A model generated the notes under the pieces. That model had not been told where the DNA came from, did no database searches, and saw nothing but the letters and a program-made list of their open reading frames with translations. Made by a program: the position numbers and the translations under genes. 64,000 nt of DNA from Luzula sylvatica (taxonomy: Eukaryota > Streptophyta > Magnoliopsida > Poales > Juncaceae): assembly GCA_946800325.1 (NCBI GenBank), contig OX326956.1, forward strand, positions 42,157,052 through 42,221,051, in the 5' to 3' direction. This document shows, piece by piece, positions 36,830 through 49,337 of the stretch; positions within the stretch are counted from its first letter, which is position 1; the number at the start of each line of letters is the position of its first letter.

Positions 36830-36936
36830 TGGCCACTTAAATTTTTCGCTGAGCAAGGCTATATACATATTGGCATTAATAACATGCATTTCTGAACTGC
36901 AAATTAGTAAGATGAAAAAAAAAATTACGTGCCCTT
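36830..36936 (+). pseudogene. Relic promoter and exon 1 (F0), copy of E0
   Basis: GGCCACTTAAATTTTTCGCT, GCTATATACATATTGGCATT and GCATTTCTGAACTGCAAATT match 27720-27805. No usable coding exon follows. Confidence 0.5.
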
Positions 36937-37368
36937 GATTTCTTACAGGTTACTTGTGAAATTGAGCCGTGAAATTATTTGTTGTGATTATTTTTCTCAA
37001 GAAACAATCTCGTAATATGATGCAACTATAATTAGAAATGTCGTTGTCACCTTGTTTATTTTCGTTTCATGTTCTTTTAGTTGTAAATCTGGTCCGTTCA
37101 TTTTTTTGTATTGATGCCAATATTGTGTTCAACATTCTTATATTTTTCTTTCACGACGATTGTAACACTTCAAAAATCTGTGCCAGACTGAAGATAAGTA
37201 TGTTCAGTCACAAGGAAAAATAAAATAGAATAGAATCTTACAATTAAATTCAAGGTTAACAGGAACCATATATAAACTGCAAATTAATTGACCACATAAA
37301 ATCTTTACTGAGAGCAAGATTATATATATGACCATGGATCACATTCATTTCTGTATAACAAAATAAAG
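36937..37368 (+). promoter_or_regulatory. Promoter block of copy F
   Basis: Near-identical to the E promoter (GATGCCAATATTGTGTTCAA, TATA at about 37319-37330, leader ATTCATTTCTGTATAACA). Confidence 0.55.
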
Positions 37369-37455
37369 ATAGAAAAAATTCTACATGCTATGCATGCTCG
37401 TTTTGTTGTTGACCTGGAGCCACATGCCTTCCTCAACAGAGGCCACTCGAATATT

Positions 37456-38353
37456 TTTTTTTGAAAACTAAAGAGCCGAAGCCTCTTTTAATATATTAAA
37501 GTATAGTTTAATACATTGGAGTGCGATTTTACATGATTAATGTAAAAAAGTAATTTAGCGCAAAACAAAATTACAATTGCAAAAGTAAGATACAAACCGA
37601 GAGACGATGCTTTCGGCCATCCTTAGACGATCGGATCGTCTCCACAATCGACCTCGTCGGAGCTGTCACCCTCTTCCTTGTCGCGGCACCGTCGCCCTCG
37701 CTGTCGCAGCCCTCGCTGTCACAACCCTCGCTATCGCTGTCGCAGCCCTCGCTGTCGCTGTTGGATCTCGCCCTCGGATCTCCGCCCGTCGCTCTCGCTG
37801 TCGCTGTCAGATCTCCGCCCGTCGCTGTCGGATCTCGCCCTCGGATCTCCACCCCTCAGATCTCGGTCCATCGGTGTCGCTGTCGCTGTCGGATCTCCGC
37901 CTTGGACCCTCGCTGTCGCTGTCTGTCCGCCTCGGATCTTCGTCAGATCTCCGCCTTGGACCCTCGCTGTCGCCGTCGCAGCCTGTCCGCCTCGGATCTC
38001 CGCCTGGTACCCTAGCCATCGCCGTCGGACGCCCTCGCTGTCGCTCACGGAGCTGTCGTTCTTCGCGATTCTGGAGCCGCGCCTTTCAGTTCGCCTCAGT
38101 CGCCGCTCCTTCGCCTCAGTTCTTCACCTCAGTTGCCGTCGCCGTTCTTCGCCTCAGTTCAGCTCCGCTCGCGTCCTTCGCCTCAGTCCTTCGCAAAAAG
38201 CGGAGGCGGCTAGTGTGTCTCCAGGAGGTGCTGCAGAGAGGAGGGGGTGGAGGCGGTTAGGGTTTGCCTCCACCCCCAAAATCGCCTCTAGGAGCGGCTA
38301 GGGTTTCGCCTCCTCCTTTCCCGCTTTCAAGCCAAGGATATTTTTTAAGACTT
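37456..38353 (-). mobile_element. LINE-mediated insertion with 17-bp target duplication
   Basis: The 17-bp sequence GAGGCCACTCGAATATT flanks it on both sides (37439-37455, 38354-38370). It begins with a short T run, the complement of a poly-A tail, then TTTGAAAACTAAAGAGCCGA, so its 3' end is on the left and it lies on the minus strand. Its 5' part (38190-38353) reads on the minus strand as GC-rich sequence with AAACCCTAGCCGC, like plant LINE 5' leaders. The middle (37680-38050) is a GC-rich low-complexity array of CTCGCTGTCGC and GGATCTCCGCC. There is no LINE protein, so this is a deleted or non-autonomous copy mobilised by LINE machinery. The long ORFs in several frames follow from the stop-free simple repeat. 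Confidence 0.8.
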
Positions 38354-38380
38354 GAGGCCACTCGAATATTAATTGAAGGT

Positions 38381-38383
<3 letters not shown>

Positions 38384-38436
<53 letters not shown>
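38384..38436. repeat. (CT)n microsatellite at the splice donor of F
   Basis: About 26 CT units, longer than the paralogous tract in E. Confidence 0.92.
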
Positions 38437-38441
<5 letters not shown>

Positions 38442-38956
38442 CATACATATACGCAGATAAACTAAAATTTTAAAGTCGAGCTCTCTAACTGGACTAAATA
38501 TCCAGACTAGATTCAATAAATAATAATAAAAATATTATTAAATGCATTCGGAAAGAGGTTTGATATGACATTTCCAAAACCCGCCTCAATTCCGTGATGC
38601 AAGTTTCAAAAACGATTAGTTGGAAAAATTAACAATTCAATAAACAGAAAATTGACATGTAAATGTTAATTAGAAGTTACTTAATATGAACGTCAATTAA
38701 CAAGTAGTAATTAATTGTTAATTATGTAACATAGTATCATTAACAAAAAAATAATAATCTTATTTGAAACCTTTCTTAACTTTTTCTAATTTATTTCAGT
38801 AATTATTTCTTCTACTTGAATACAGCAGGTCTGCCTTATTATAACGGACTCAACCCGACTCGTCCAGGCCCGAGAGGTACAGCAGGTCGGCCTTACACTA
38901 CCCATTGTAAGAGTCCATATCATTGCCCACCAGAAGTGCCTAAATCAAAACCATAA

Positions 38957-39806
38957 TGGCCGTTTACGATAAGGAATCATATACGAGGATATTCGCAAAT
39001 ATTATATGCACTAGCTACTTAAATAAAGGAAGATGAATGTCTTCTAATTTGGATGATATATATAAGTTTGTCTATGGATCAGCAAAATCAAATTAAATAG
39101 CAATTGTACTTATCAAAACATACGTAAATAAAATATAAAAAAAAATTAATTGAAACATAATCCATGAATTATTAAGGGGCCATTGGTCATACGTAAATAA
39201 ACGTTGTTCGTATATGATTTGAATAATCAGAGTAGAGTTTTCGTAAAAAAAAATTTGAAAACTTGATTTCAATTAATTGATATTGACAAAAATAAATAAA
39301 TTTTATACTTTTAAATTATGTGTATTTTGTGGAAAATTGTGTTCCATTAAATAAATCTCACAGTTATAACGTAGACACATGTATTTTGTACTAGTAAAGT
39401 TTTTTAATCTCGCCAATAGTCTCATAATACATATGGTTGAGTGACATAGTCCAAAACCCAATATAATAATATGTCATTGTTTCAATTTCATTTAAATCAT
39501 ATTCAAAAAGAAACTGGAAGACGTCCGTGACTCTTGGACTATATTCTCTCAAGAAATTATTTGTGTTTAGTAATTAAATATATTTCATTATTTTTTTTAG
39601 AAATTAACATAAAATTGTTTTAAGTAAAAATACAAATATAACATAATTGTTTTAAAAATAATAATAATAATTAGGATGTGCAATTTTTTTCAATTACATG
39701 TTTAAAAATATTAATAATAAGGATTATAAGTCATTAATGTAATTATATAATTTTTTATATATTTTTTTACATAATTGTTTTCATAATTTTATGTTAGAGA
39801 AAAGTA
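38957..39806. other. 3' flank of F and Helitron body
   Basis: Up to 39556 this is nearly identical to the flank of E; from 39557 it is unrelated AT-rich sequence that resumes after the nested Helitron at 41194, with a partial tandem copy (TTTACATAATTGTTTTCATA occurs at 39768 and 41310). Confidence 0.6.
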
Positions 39807-41193
39807 TTCAATTAACCCAACTCCTTATTTTGCACCTATCTTTGAGCCTTCTCATGAAGCCACATCATCATTCTTATCTTGATTATTAACCATTAGATTG
39901 TGTGATGTGGGTTCATCATATCCATTAATATGATATTTGATAATTTAAGACATGCATCTTGTATTATTATTTTTAAGTATTAATTTGAACCATTAGATGT
40001 AGTGATGTGGTTTAATCTCAATCATTAATTTTTTGTTAGATTTTTTGAAGATCATATTTTGCGTAGTCATTTATGTGTTATTATTTTACACCATCTTTTA
40101 AGCATTCTTAGAAACCCACATCATCATACATTAATGATGTGGCATATTATTATTGGTTATAATCATATTAGACCAAGTCTAATCAATTGTTTAACATTTC
40201 AAATAAGATTATATGATCAAATGTGAATGCAATGGAATATGAAAAGTTTATTTATAAAAATACTAATAATTTCATATGTAATATTATAAAAAATACAACA
40301 TATATTAGTATTATTTTGGAAATTTAATTTTATAAACCCATCGAATATATTCATTTTATTTTTCTCTTTATTTTGACATCCATATAATTTTTCATAATTT
40401 CAATTTGTAAAGATATTATGTAAGAAAATACAATGCAAAAAAATACACATGTACGTAATATATTTTATAAGAATTTTATTTGCATAATTGAATTTTAAAA
40501 TATTATTATTTATTTTTTAGATAATTATAACAATAAGAATCTCATATAATACTAAGTAGATTATTGTGTTTTTAAGCAAACAAATTTTGTTCAAAAATAA
40601 TAGAATTAAAAAAAGTTTATCCATCTAAATAACTTCTTTAACTTATAAACACCTATCAAGTTGTATTGTTATTTTACAAAATGTAAAATAAAAAAAAAAT
40701 CATGTGATATTTATGTTTATTATAAATTAAATTTTGATATTATTTATTAAATTACTTCCCCTTTTAAGTTTTGTATTATTTTATATTTGCCATGATATTT
40801 GAATCCATAAAAATTATTACTATATATAATTAATAATGTGTTACTACATATGTTGTATGATTCATTATTTTAATACTTGATATTGTATGAAATATTGTGA
40901 ACAATGATATACTGTTTGTTGTTACGTTTTTCGTAAAATTATATTATATGTTATTCTTATATATTATTATACAATGACACAAATATATGTGTATTATTAT
41001 TTGATTACAAAAATGAGATTTTTTGTTATCATAATGTAAAATAATTGTAAAACATATTAATAATCATAGATAAATGAATTCAAATAACTTTGTTTTAAGA
41101 TGATGTTATTAATATTATCATACAAATATATAATTATATTAGAATGAAAAAAATAATTTACATGCTCGCCGCGTAACGCGAGTATTCTCCTAG
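39807..41193 (+). mobile_element. Nested Helitron-like element
   Basis: The 3' end is a hairpin (CGCG-TAA-CGCG near 41170) followed by AGTATTCTCCTAG|T, closely matching the outer element's 3' end. The 5' end (A|TTCAATTAACCC, then CTCCTTATTTTG) matches the outer element's 5' end in inverse orientation at 41720-41764. Sequence on the two sides joins into a continuous AGAAAAGTA|TATGATAAT, similar to 41335-41370. AT-rich with no gene. The 5' boundary is uncertain by a base or two. Confidence 0.55.
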
Positions 41194-41764
41194 TATATGA
41201 TAATGACATACTTAGTTATGTGCAGTTTTTATCAATTATAGTTTTAGAAATAATAATTATGAGGCTCACAAGTCATTAATGTAAATATATTTATTTTTAT
41301 ATCTTTTTTTACATAATTGTTTTCATAATTTTAAGTTAGAGAAAAATATTAAATATATGATAATATGGATCTCAAAATAAAGATAAAATTCAAGCGAATA
41401 TATTTCTTAATTTTTTAAAATTATATTATGAAAGTACTAACAATATTTGATGTATTTATGATATTATATATTAATTTATTAATGTTAGATATTTAAACTC
41501 TTCACATTCTATTTGTATTCACAATTGATCATGTAACATATTGTGAAAAATTCAAAATCAAATACAATTGGTTCAACATGAACCTAACAAATAATATCTA
41601 CAAATAAAACATAATCACACAAAATCAAAAATTAATCTATGGTTCATATATTGCCACATATTATAATCTAATGGTTGAAATAATTGTGATGATGTGGCAT
41701 GAGTTTTGATGAGGTGGCATGAGGAAATTACAAAAAGGTGACTCCAAAATAAGGGGTTGGTAAA

Positions 41765-42017
41765 TTCCAATTCATACAAATTCAAATTTAAATTCTATAT
41801 TACATTAAATAACGCAAGTATGATAAATAGTCTTTTTATTTTTCAGTAAGAAGGAAAACAAAAATAAAGTATAATCTTAAAATTAATTCCGAGTTTAACA
41901 ACTATATATAATACAAACTAATTGACCACAAAAAATCTTCACTGAGATCAAGGCTATATATATATATGGGCAAATTTGGCATGGATCACTTGCTTTTCTA
42001 AATAACACAGAAGAAAG
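41765..42017 (+). promoter_or_regulatory. Proximal promoter block of copy G
   Basis: Same as before D: TTCACTGAGATCAAGG, TATA box TATATATATATGGG near 41955, and leader TCTAAATAACACAGAAGAAAG. Confidence 0.55.
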
Positions 42018-42058
42018 ATGAAAAATTTATACATGCTATGCATCCTGGTTAACATCAG
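42018..42058 (+). pseudogene. Secreted-peptide gene copy G, truncated exon 1
   Basis: MKNLYMLCIL, then V-N-I and two bases before GT at 42059. It carries the same internal exon-1 deletion as D, which also changes the intron phase from 1 to 2. No exon 2 follows; the intron runs into a fold-back element. Confidence 0.7.
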
Positions 42059-42088
42059 GTATACACAACCGAAAAATGAGAGGGAAAG

Positions 42089-42404
42089 CTGAAGACGAAA
42101 ATGGAGAAAAGAGAGGGAGTCAAACCGGTCTTGACCGGGGATGGATGGTACCTATTGACAAGGTACCAGGCGGTTTTTTTCCTAAATAAATTAAAAGATA
42201 AGGTGTGAAAAACTAATTTATCCTTAATTATAATATTGTATCCATTTATCTTTGCGTGTGCACATTTTGGTGGTTTGTATCCTTAAAAACAAAAAAATTA
42301 AATTTATTTCTCAGTATTTTCGTTATCTATCTCCAAATTTAAGATCTTAAATTCCTACACCTAAATATATGTTTTTCTCTGTTTTCTCCGTTTTCGTCCT
42401 TCTG
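42089..42404. mobile_element. Small fold-back/MITE-like element
   Basis: The ends are inverted repeats: left GAAGACGAAAATGGAGAAAA, right (reverse complement) GAAGGACGAAAACGGAGAAAA. It contains a GC-richer segment with GGTACC repeats (GGTACCTATTGACAAGGTACC). No target duplication was identified. Confidence 0.5.
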
Positions 42405-43659
42405 ACCTATCTAGACACAATCCAACTTCTTCTCCACACCTCCTCTTTTCCGCTTCTCGGCTCCACAAACTTTGCTCTTTCTAATCGAATCAGAGGGTAC
42501 TCTCTCATAATATATAATTATCAATACAATGTTGTATTAATATAATTGTTTTAATTAATTTCTCAAATCTCTCATGTTAGTATGTTAATCTCGTATTAGT
42601 TTGTTACTCAACTATCGTTCTTGTATCAAACTATCAATATACTATTGAATTGTAATAGAAAATATTTTTATTATTCCATATTGCTTATTTTTTCAGAAAA
42701 AAATATTCTCAACCCTTGATCAATGTGAAAATTGTGCTTCTTGATAATTCTGTACCGATCTAACCTAATTTAAACCGTGAAGTTGGAAGCTTAATTTTCG
42801 GCGAAGGTCCTAATAAAAAAACGTGTTCCTTATATCACTAGTTTCTTTGAGAAGAACACTAAATATAATATAGTGTTCTTCCTTTTTATATGATGCATTT
42901 CACGAAGTAACAACACAATGCTAAAGATGTTGTGCACTCCATGAGATAATTAACTGAATTGCAACCATTGATGAATTATCTACCTACAATATTTTCAATT
43001 CCAGTATTTATGAATGATAATTATGTTTCGCTAAATTATTTAAAAGTATTTATAAGATAGAAATATATAACTTCATTTATCATATTTGATATTTTCTATA
43101 TATTGACCCCCATTTAGTGAATTAACAGCCAATCTAAGTGAATACGAAAATAATGAGCTTATTAATATTTGTAAACACTAAAATAAAAAATGTTACTAAT
43201 AATTTGCAATAAATAAACATATAATTTGGTACAAAAAAAATATTAATTTTCCTCACCGGTACGATAGTTTTGACATTTTGCAAATTGAGCCACGAAACTA
43301 TTTGTTGCGATTATTTTTCTCAATAAACTATCTGATGAAATTATGCCACTAGTTAGAAATTTTGTAGTCACTTGTTTATTTTCCTTTCATTTTCCGTTAG
43401 TAGTGTAATCTTGTCCATTCATTTTTTGTGTTGTATATTCGACATTCTTATATTTGTCTTAAACAAATATCGCAACACTTTTAAAATTTTGTACAAGAAT
43501 TAAGATAACTAAATTGAGTTGCCAATATTGACCCTATATTCAAATTCATACAAATTCAAATTTAAATTCTATATTACATTAAATAACGCAAGTATGATAA
43601 ATAGTCCTTTTATGTTTCAGTAAGAAGGAAAACAAAAATAAAATAGAATCTTAAAATTA
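42405..43659 (+). promoter_or_regulatory. Spacer and upstream block of copy H
   Basis: From about 42900 the cluster landmarks return (CACTCCATGAGATAATTAAC, CACCGGTACGATAGTTTTGA, CTTGTCCATTCATTTTTTGTG). The block is cut at AATTAATTCC by the LTR element and resumes at 49588 with ATTCCAAGTTTAAC. Confidence 0.55.
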
Positions 43660-43664
43660 ATTCC

Positions 43665-43914
43665 TGTTATAAAATAAAGAACAAAAGAGAGAATTGTAGG
43701 AGACGATGTTTCTATTGAATGGTTGGAAGAATACAATAGCAACTACCCTCCTTTATATAGGAGAGGGTGAGTGCAGGTCAAGAAACCTCTTGCCATACAA
43801 AACGCTACAATACATGGAAATAATACAATATCAAATATACCGAATGTCATATAATTAATGTCTCCATCTTCACAAGATTTGTTGCTTGACATCCATATTA
43901 TTATATTGATTACA
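43665..43914 (-). repeat. Left LTR (3' LTR of minus-strand element)
   Basis: 250 bp, TGTTATAAAATAAAG to ATTGATTACA. Confidence 0.9.
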
Positions 43915-46900
43915 CTCCCCCTTGGATGTCAATATTTCATACGCATAAGTAGCTACCTCGTTAAAAACCTGGTTAGAAAAAACCCAATGGGACAAAAACC
44001 ATGACTAGGGAAAAAGAGTGTAGCGCATATTATTTCTTCCCCTGATGGATACAAATATCTATAAAGTAACTGATTTCAGTCATATGTCTTAATTGCCAGA
44101 AAGTTTATTTGGCAAGAAATCTGCAGGATTATTACTTGAGTGAATTTGGTACATATCAATTTCGCTGCTCTTCTGGAGCTTGTATGAGGAAAATAATTTT
44201 GGAGAATTATCCTTTGCCAGGCACGCGTCTCATTAAAAACCTTGCTAGGAAAATCCATTGGGATAAAATCATTGCAAAGTAAAAAAGAGTGCAGTGCGTA
44301 CTAAATCTCCCCCTCATATAGGCAAATCTCCTTAAGAAGACGAAGTCTCATGTTGTAAACCAAGTTCAAGAAAGATGCAATGACAACGACTTGGTGAAGA
44401 GATCATCCAGGTTATCATTCGAGTAAATTTGTTGGACGTTTATCTCACCATTATTTTGGGCCCGTGAAGTGCTGCTTGTTAGGACCAATTATACTCAAAT
44501 ATTGTACTTCTGGACCAACAAAAATTTCATTATCATCTTTAGGACGAAAACCAATCATTCTCTTTATCAATGAATTGATCACAATAAATGAGATTAATGG
44601 GTGAGACTTGTACATATTAAACGTTCCACGATATTCTCTACATGAACAAATACCCCATTTCTTATATACTCGATTTGCAGACAAAGAGAAAACATTTTCT
44701 TTTCTGGGTCTTTATGTAGTTCTTTCAACTTCTTCAGGAGTTTCAATGATATTCAAATCATCGACGTATACTGCAAATTCATAATTTAATCTCGCGACAA
44801 ATACACATTTATCTTAATCCTTCAGGAATTTTCATAACATTATAAATTGATCCATATTTTATTATAACGTCCACGAGAAGTAAATGGAGTCCTTGAGATT
44901 GCCAAAATAAAATCAAAATCTGAGTGTGATTTCATTTCTCATTGCAAATTCTTATACTTACACGTTTGTAGTTCGTATGTTGCCTATAATAGTTATTTGG
45001 ACTACAGGTCCAAAATTTTCACGCTTTTCAAGTGAATTTGATTCTTCTGGAAATGCTTTAGTCACTTTGAATGGGAATGGAGAAATGGTTACGGAGTTTC
45101 CTTTTTGGATATTTATATCATAAAAATCTGCCTCGTTAAAACCTTACTAGGTAAAACCCAATGGAACACAAATCCTAGTAAAGGAAAAAGAGTGAAATAT
45201 CATTATGTTTCATAGGCTTCATAAACTGCCTCGTTAAAAACCTTGTCAGGAAAATCCAGTGTGACAAAACCATGATCAAGGACAAAAAGAGTGCATTGCG
45301 TATTATTTGTCCCCCTCATGGATACAAATATTTTATGAGTAAGAACTTCAATCTTTTGCACTAGTTGTATTGAAATCTTATTTTCCACCGACAAACTAAT
45401 TTCTTCAGGAAATGTTTATTATATTTGTAATCCATGAGAATACTATTTCACATCCGATTTCTTTCACGTCAAATTTCTTCTTTTAGTACTTGTCTTTTAG
45501 CACTCTTCGGGAGTTCAAATAATTATAAATTAAACACTATTTAAATATAATAAATATGCATCTGCGAATTTGATCGTTCATACCGGTATATATATTCTTA
45601 TTTATTACATCGATTATATCGTATGGCTCAAATTATTATTCATGCAAAGATATTTGTAATTTAATATAATATATCTCTCGAGAGTTTTAATCGTATGCTT
45701 CAGGCATACTAAATCCTTCGGGGATTTTCATGAATATCCTAGCAAAATGAGTCATGTGAATAATCTGATATAATAAATACAAGAAAGAATTTTAGTCCTT
45801 CAGAGTCCTTTAAACAAATTGAAAACATAAATACAATTTGTATCACCATGTAAGGTGGTTTTCGGACTTCAGGTCCATCAATTTCAATTTCTTATGTGAT
45901 TTATGTTATTGGCCAATTATTTTTAGATGTCGACATTGCACAATTTATTTAACTTCAGATCCTCGTTTTATTAATTATAAATTGAAAGCGCACCCATGCC
46001 AACTTTCTAACAACTATAGTTTTATTTCGGTTCCATCTTCTTCTAGTAGAGACATTATTTTGAGATCTCATTATTTTCAACAATTTTGATGTTGTCAGGT
46101 ACCTGAATCTTTTCTAAAGGTCATATATTTATTTATGTCAAATCTACTAATTAATATTTCATTATCCCTTTAAAAAGGATATATATCATTAGAAGTATTA
46201 TCAACTTCTTTATTGCCAACCTTTTATCGTGCTCTTTCTTATTCCTTTGGATTTCTAATATGGGAACCGATTGGTCGACCAAGCTTCAGGCTTATATCAA
46301 ATTTAAAATTATCCAAGGATATTATACTACAAATATGAGCATTTTAGACTGGAAATTTTTGATCTTTATTCATTCTTGTATTTATCAATGCATCAAATCA
46401 CCGATTTGCAAATTCGTGCAAATAATTTATTTATGAACTCCTAGTTCATGTTTATATGTTCGAGGATCTGATGTGATGATGCAATTCATATACTTTCTTA
46501 TTTTTTCCAGTTTTCATTCTCTCCCCCTGATTTAGGCACGAGTTGTTGATATGTTAATTAATATCTAATGAAGTTCTTCGGGACTTGCATGATATCTTAT
46601 ATCTTCAAAACTTTTACTCATGTTTGGTTATTTCATAAACCATCTTAGTTGTTTATGTAATTTCTCCTTCAGGGATTTCATATTTGCAACATACATATCA
46701 AACATTGTTGATTTCTTGAATGTAAACTTCTAGTTTACGAATACAATTTTAAACTTCTAGTTTGTGTATATCATTTGAACTTCTGGTTCAAATAAATAAA
46801 TGTTCATCATATACAATTTTATAGAATAATCGACCACATATATACCAAACACTTCTTTTAACTCGTCCATGTGTTATCACATATCTATTACACATTAAAA

Positions 46901-48538
46901 AAATAATTGAGTGAATTCTTTTTGCTCCGATCACTCACAAATTATAAAAAATGGGGAGTACTTATGATAAGTAGTTGGTCTTAATCGAGTCATGATCGTG
47001 ACATGCATATTCTATGTCTAAATAATTAATCTAAATCATAGAATTGTTTTTTTGTTTTATAAATTGAACTTCTGGTTCATAATAACATTATTTCAATTTT
47101 ACTAATATAATTGCATGTCTTAAAAATAAACTAATATGTTTCTATTAACATAATGACTCTTTCGGAGCAATATAGACAATGTATTTTCTAGAGCAATCAA
47201 ATAAAAACTCTTCAAGAGTCACCAATCATAAACATACGCTCTTATAATTTAATATGCACATTTGTTTATTGATGAAATAAATAATTCGACACAAAATAAG
47301 CTTTGTTTTGATAGATAAGAAAATCATCCATTTTTCTTCTTGTTTTTCTCTTCAAGAGGTTTCATAAACAATATAGGATTTATCGTGTACTACTGGTACA
47401 ACTATTTTCAAGCCACATCTTGAAGAATATATTTTAGGACTCTTTGTAAACATATTTTCACGAGTCTTTTTATTTATTATGTGATTTTGTTATCAAGATC
47501 AATATTGGTGTCAGACATAATTTGGAATTCAGCCTTCGAGGCAACATTCACTTCTGGGAATGGAATAGAATCATTCATCAATCTAATTTGTTTTTCAATA
47601 AAGAAGACATGATAGTACTAATCCAAATACTTCTTAAACTATCTTATTTATATTTGCTTTTGCATGAGCGCATTTCTAGAATATTTTCAATTATTTATTT
47701 TACGCCAATATTTATTCATATCACGTCTAATATATTATATATTTTGTGCTCTTGCAACTCCAGGTGCTTTCAATAACATTATCAACTTTACTAGATGTTC
47801 TTTAACTTTGAACATCGCAACTTTATATTGAAACTCCAGGTTTCGATAAGATGAAATTTCAAACATTGTGTGCATTTATAAATTGGATTGCAACTACAGG
47901 TGCAAAATAATAATAAATGTGCGAACAATTATAAGTACATAAAATAAACGGACGAATAATAAATGTGCGAAAAATAAATATACATAAAATAAACAAGCAA
48001 TAATAAATATAAATATGCTCGATACTTCTGGTGCGTATTTTCAATGACCAACTACGGGTTCTTTAATATACACTTCTGGTGCATACAACAAATTTCATAA
48101 AATTTTATATTATAATCTTAAAATACATATTCTAGACTACCGGTCCAAAACATGCAATATAAACTCTTATCATCATACCATATACATGCAACATACACTC
48201 TTCTGGAGTATTATGTTTCCGACGTCAATATTATTATACTTACAATATTATTATCATTCTTCTGGCATTATATTATTATGCTTATTTCATTAGTATCATG
48301 CTTTTGGCATTAATAATGTTTAATAATTTAAATACTAATACTCTTTCAATGAGAATAATACTACAAGTATAGATCTTATAAGCACAATAAATTTGTGTAT
48401 GCGTTAATAATAATAATCTAGCAACTTCAAGTGCATCGAATAATATATATCCAATTTAATAAGTAGGAATAAATTTACAACTTCAAATACATATAAAGAA
48501 AACCAAATTTACAATTCTTGGTACGTTAATAGACTTGC

Positions 48539-48880
48539 AACTTCTGGTGCATAATTTAAACGAGCAACTTCGGGTGCTTTGATAAACTAAATTGCAACTT
48601 CAGGTGCATAAATAATTAGAATTAAATGTGCCACAATAAATGTACGAGAAAAATGAACGTACGAAAATAAAATTAAATGTATTTGCAACTTCTGGTGCGT
48701 AAATTTAAAATCGCAACTTCGGGTGCGTTAATAAAATGAACATGCAACTTCATGTGACATACTTGAAACGAGCAACTTCAGGTGTGTTAACAAAATGAAC
48801 ATGCAACTTTATGTTACATAATTGAAACGAACAACTTCGGGTGCCTTAATAAAATGAACATGCAACTTCTGGTTACATAT
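48539..48880. repeat. Minisatellite of GCAACTTCNGGTGC, 59-bp dimer
   Basis: GCAACTTC-type motifs start at 48685, 48713, 48744, 48772, 48803, 48831 and 48862, alternating 28 and 31 bp apart. Two alternating forms (…GTTAATAAAATGAACAT and …ACATACTTGAAACGA) make a ~59-bp dimer repeat. Looser copies extend left to about 47750 and, as ACTTCTGGTTCA, to about 44500. Confidence 0.88.
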
Positions 48881-49337
48881 CAATATTTGATGTATAATTT
48901 TTTTTTCATTAAACAAACACAATATATTTAATGAGAAGAATTTAAATAGTTTGAACAGAAAGATTATACAAAATTCAAATGAAGTTGCATGACCATTGAA
49001 AAAGACAGCATGTTGGTATACAGTATTTAGGTGCAATATTGAGATCGCCGAATAGTATATGGTATACAAAATTGGTGAACTGTAGGTGTAGGTATAATAA
49101 ATTCATTTCATGTTCTACTTTGGTACACATATATTATATTGGTCATACAGATACGAAGATTATACAGATATATTTGAAATCGAGTATGTAATATTTAAAT
49201 GGTCAGGACTACGAGAACAAATCAAGTATTGTTTTCTAAAAAAAATCGAGAAACAAAATAATACCTTCGACTGAAATTTCGAGAGCGTTGAGAAGGTTGA
49301 AAAACTTCAGATGGTTTAGAGTCTCGTGCTGATAACG

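Larger units (their letters stand above)
37369..38956 (+). pseudogene. Secreted-peptide gene copy F, broken by a retro-insertion
   Basis: Exon 1 runs 37369-37455, is interrupted by an 898-bp insertion, and resumes after the target duplication to 38378. The intron is 38379-38825 (447 bp, no Copia) and exon 2 38826-38956. The start codon is damaged (ATAG for ATG by a one-base insertion), and the insertion adds a TAA at 37469-37471. Exon 2 is intact and identical to E apart from one added Tyr codon (L-P-Y-Y-N-G), with T-T-H-C, Y-H-C-P-P and K-S-K-P. F is the closest relative of E and keeps the structure E had before its Copia insertion. Confidence 0.88.
34631..41764 (-). mobile_element. Helitron-like insertion carrying peptide gene copy F
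   Basis: The left end is A|CTAGGAGATTACCCGC; on the minus strand this reads as a GC hairpin then TAATCTCCTAG|T, the Helitron 3' end. The right edge is set by the empty sites CCCTATA|TTCC at 24171-24181 and the similar 43540: target sequence resumes at 41765. The insertion therefore lies exactly between A and T with no target duplication, as Helitrons do. Its minus-strand 5' end is TTTACCAACCCC rather than the usual TC, a departure. Inside lie SINE and Copia fragments, relic F0, gene F (36830-39556) and a nested Helitron. No Rep/helicase gene is visible, so it would be non-autonomous. Confidence 0.55.

Noticed and set aside
37607..38301. Overlapping ORFs of over 200 codons on both strands
   Set aside because: They arise from a stop-free GC-rich simple repeat in the LINE-type insertion; Ser/Arg/Pro-rich in every frame.
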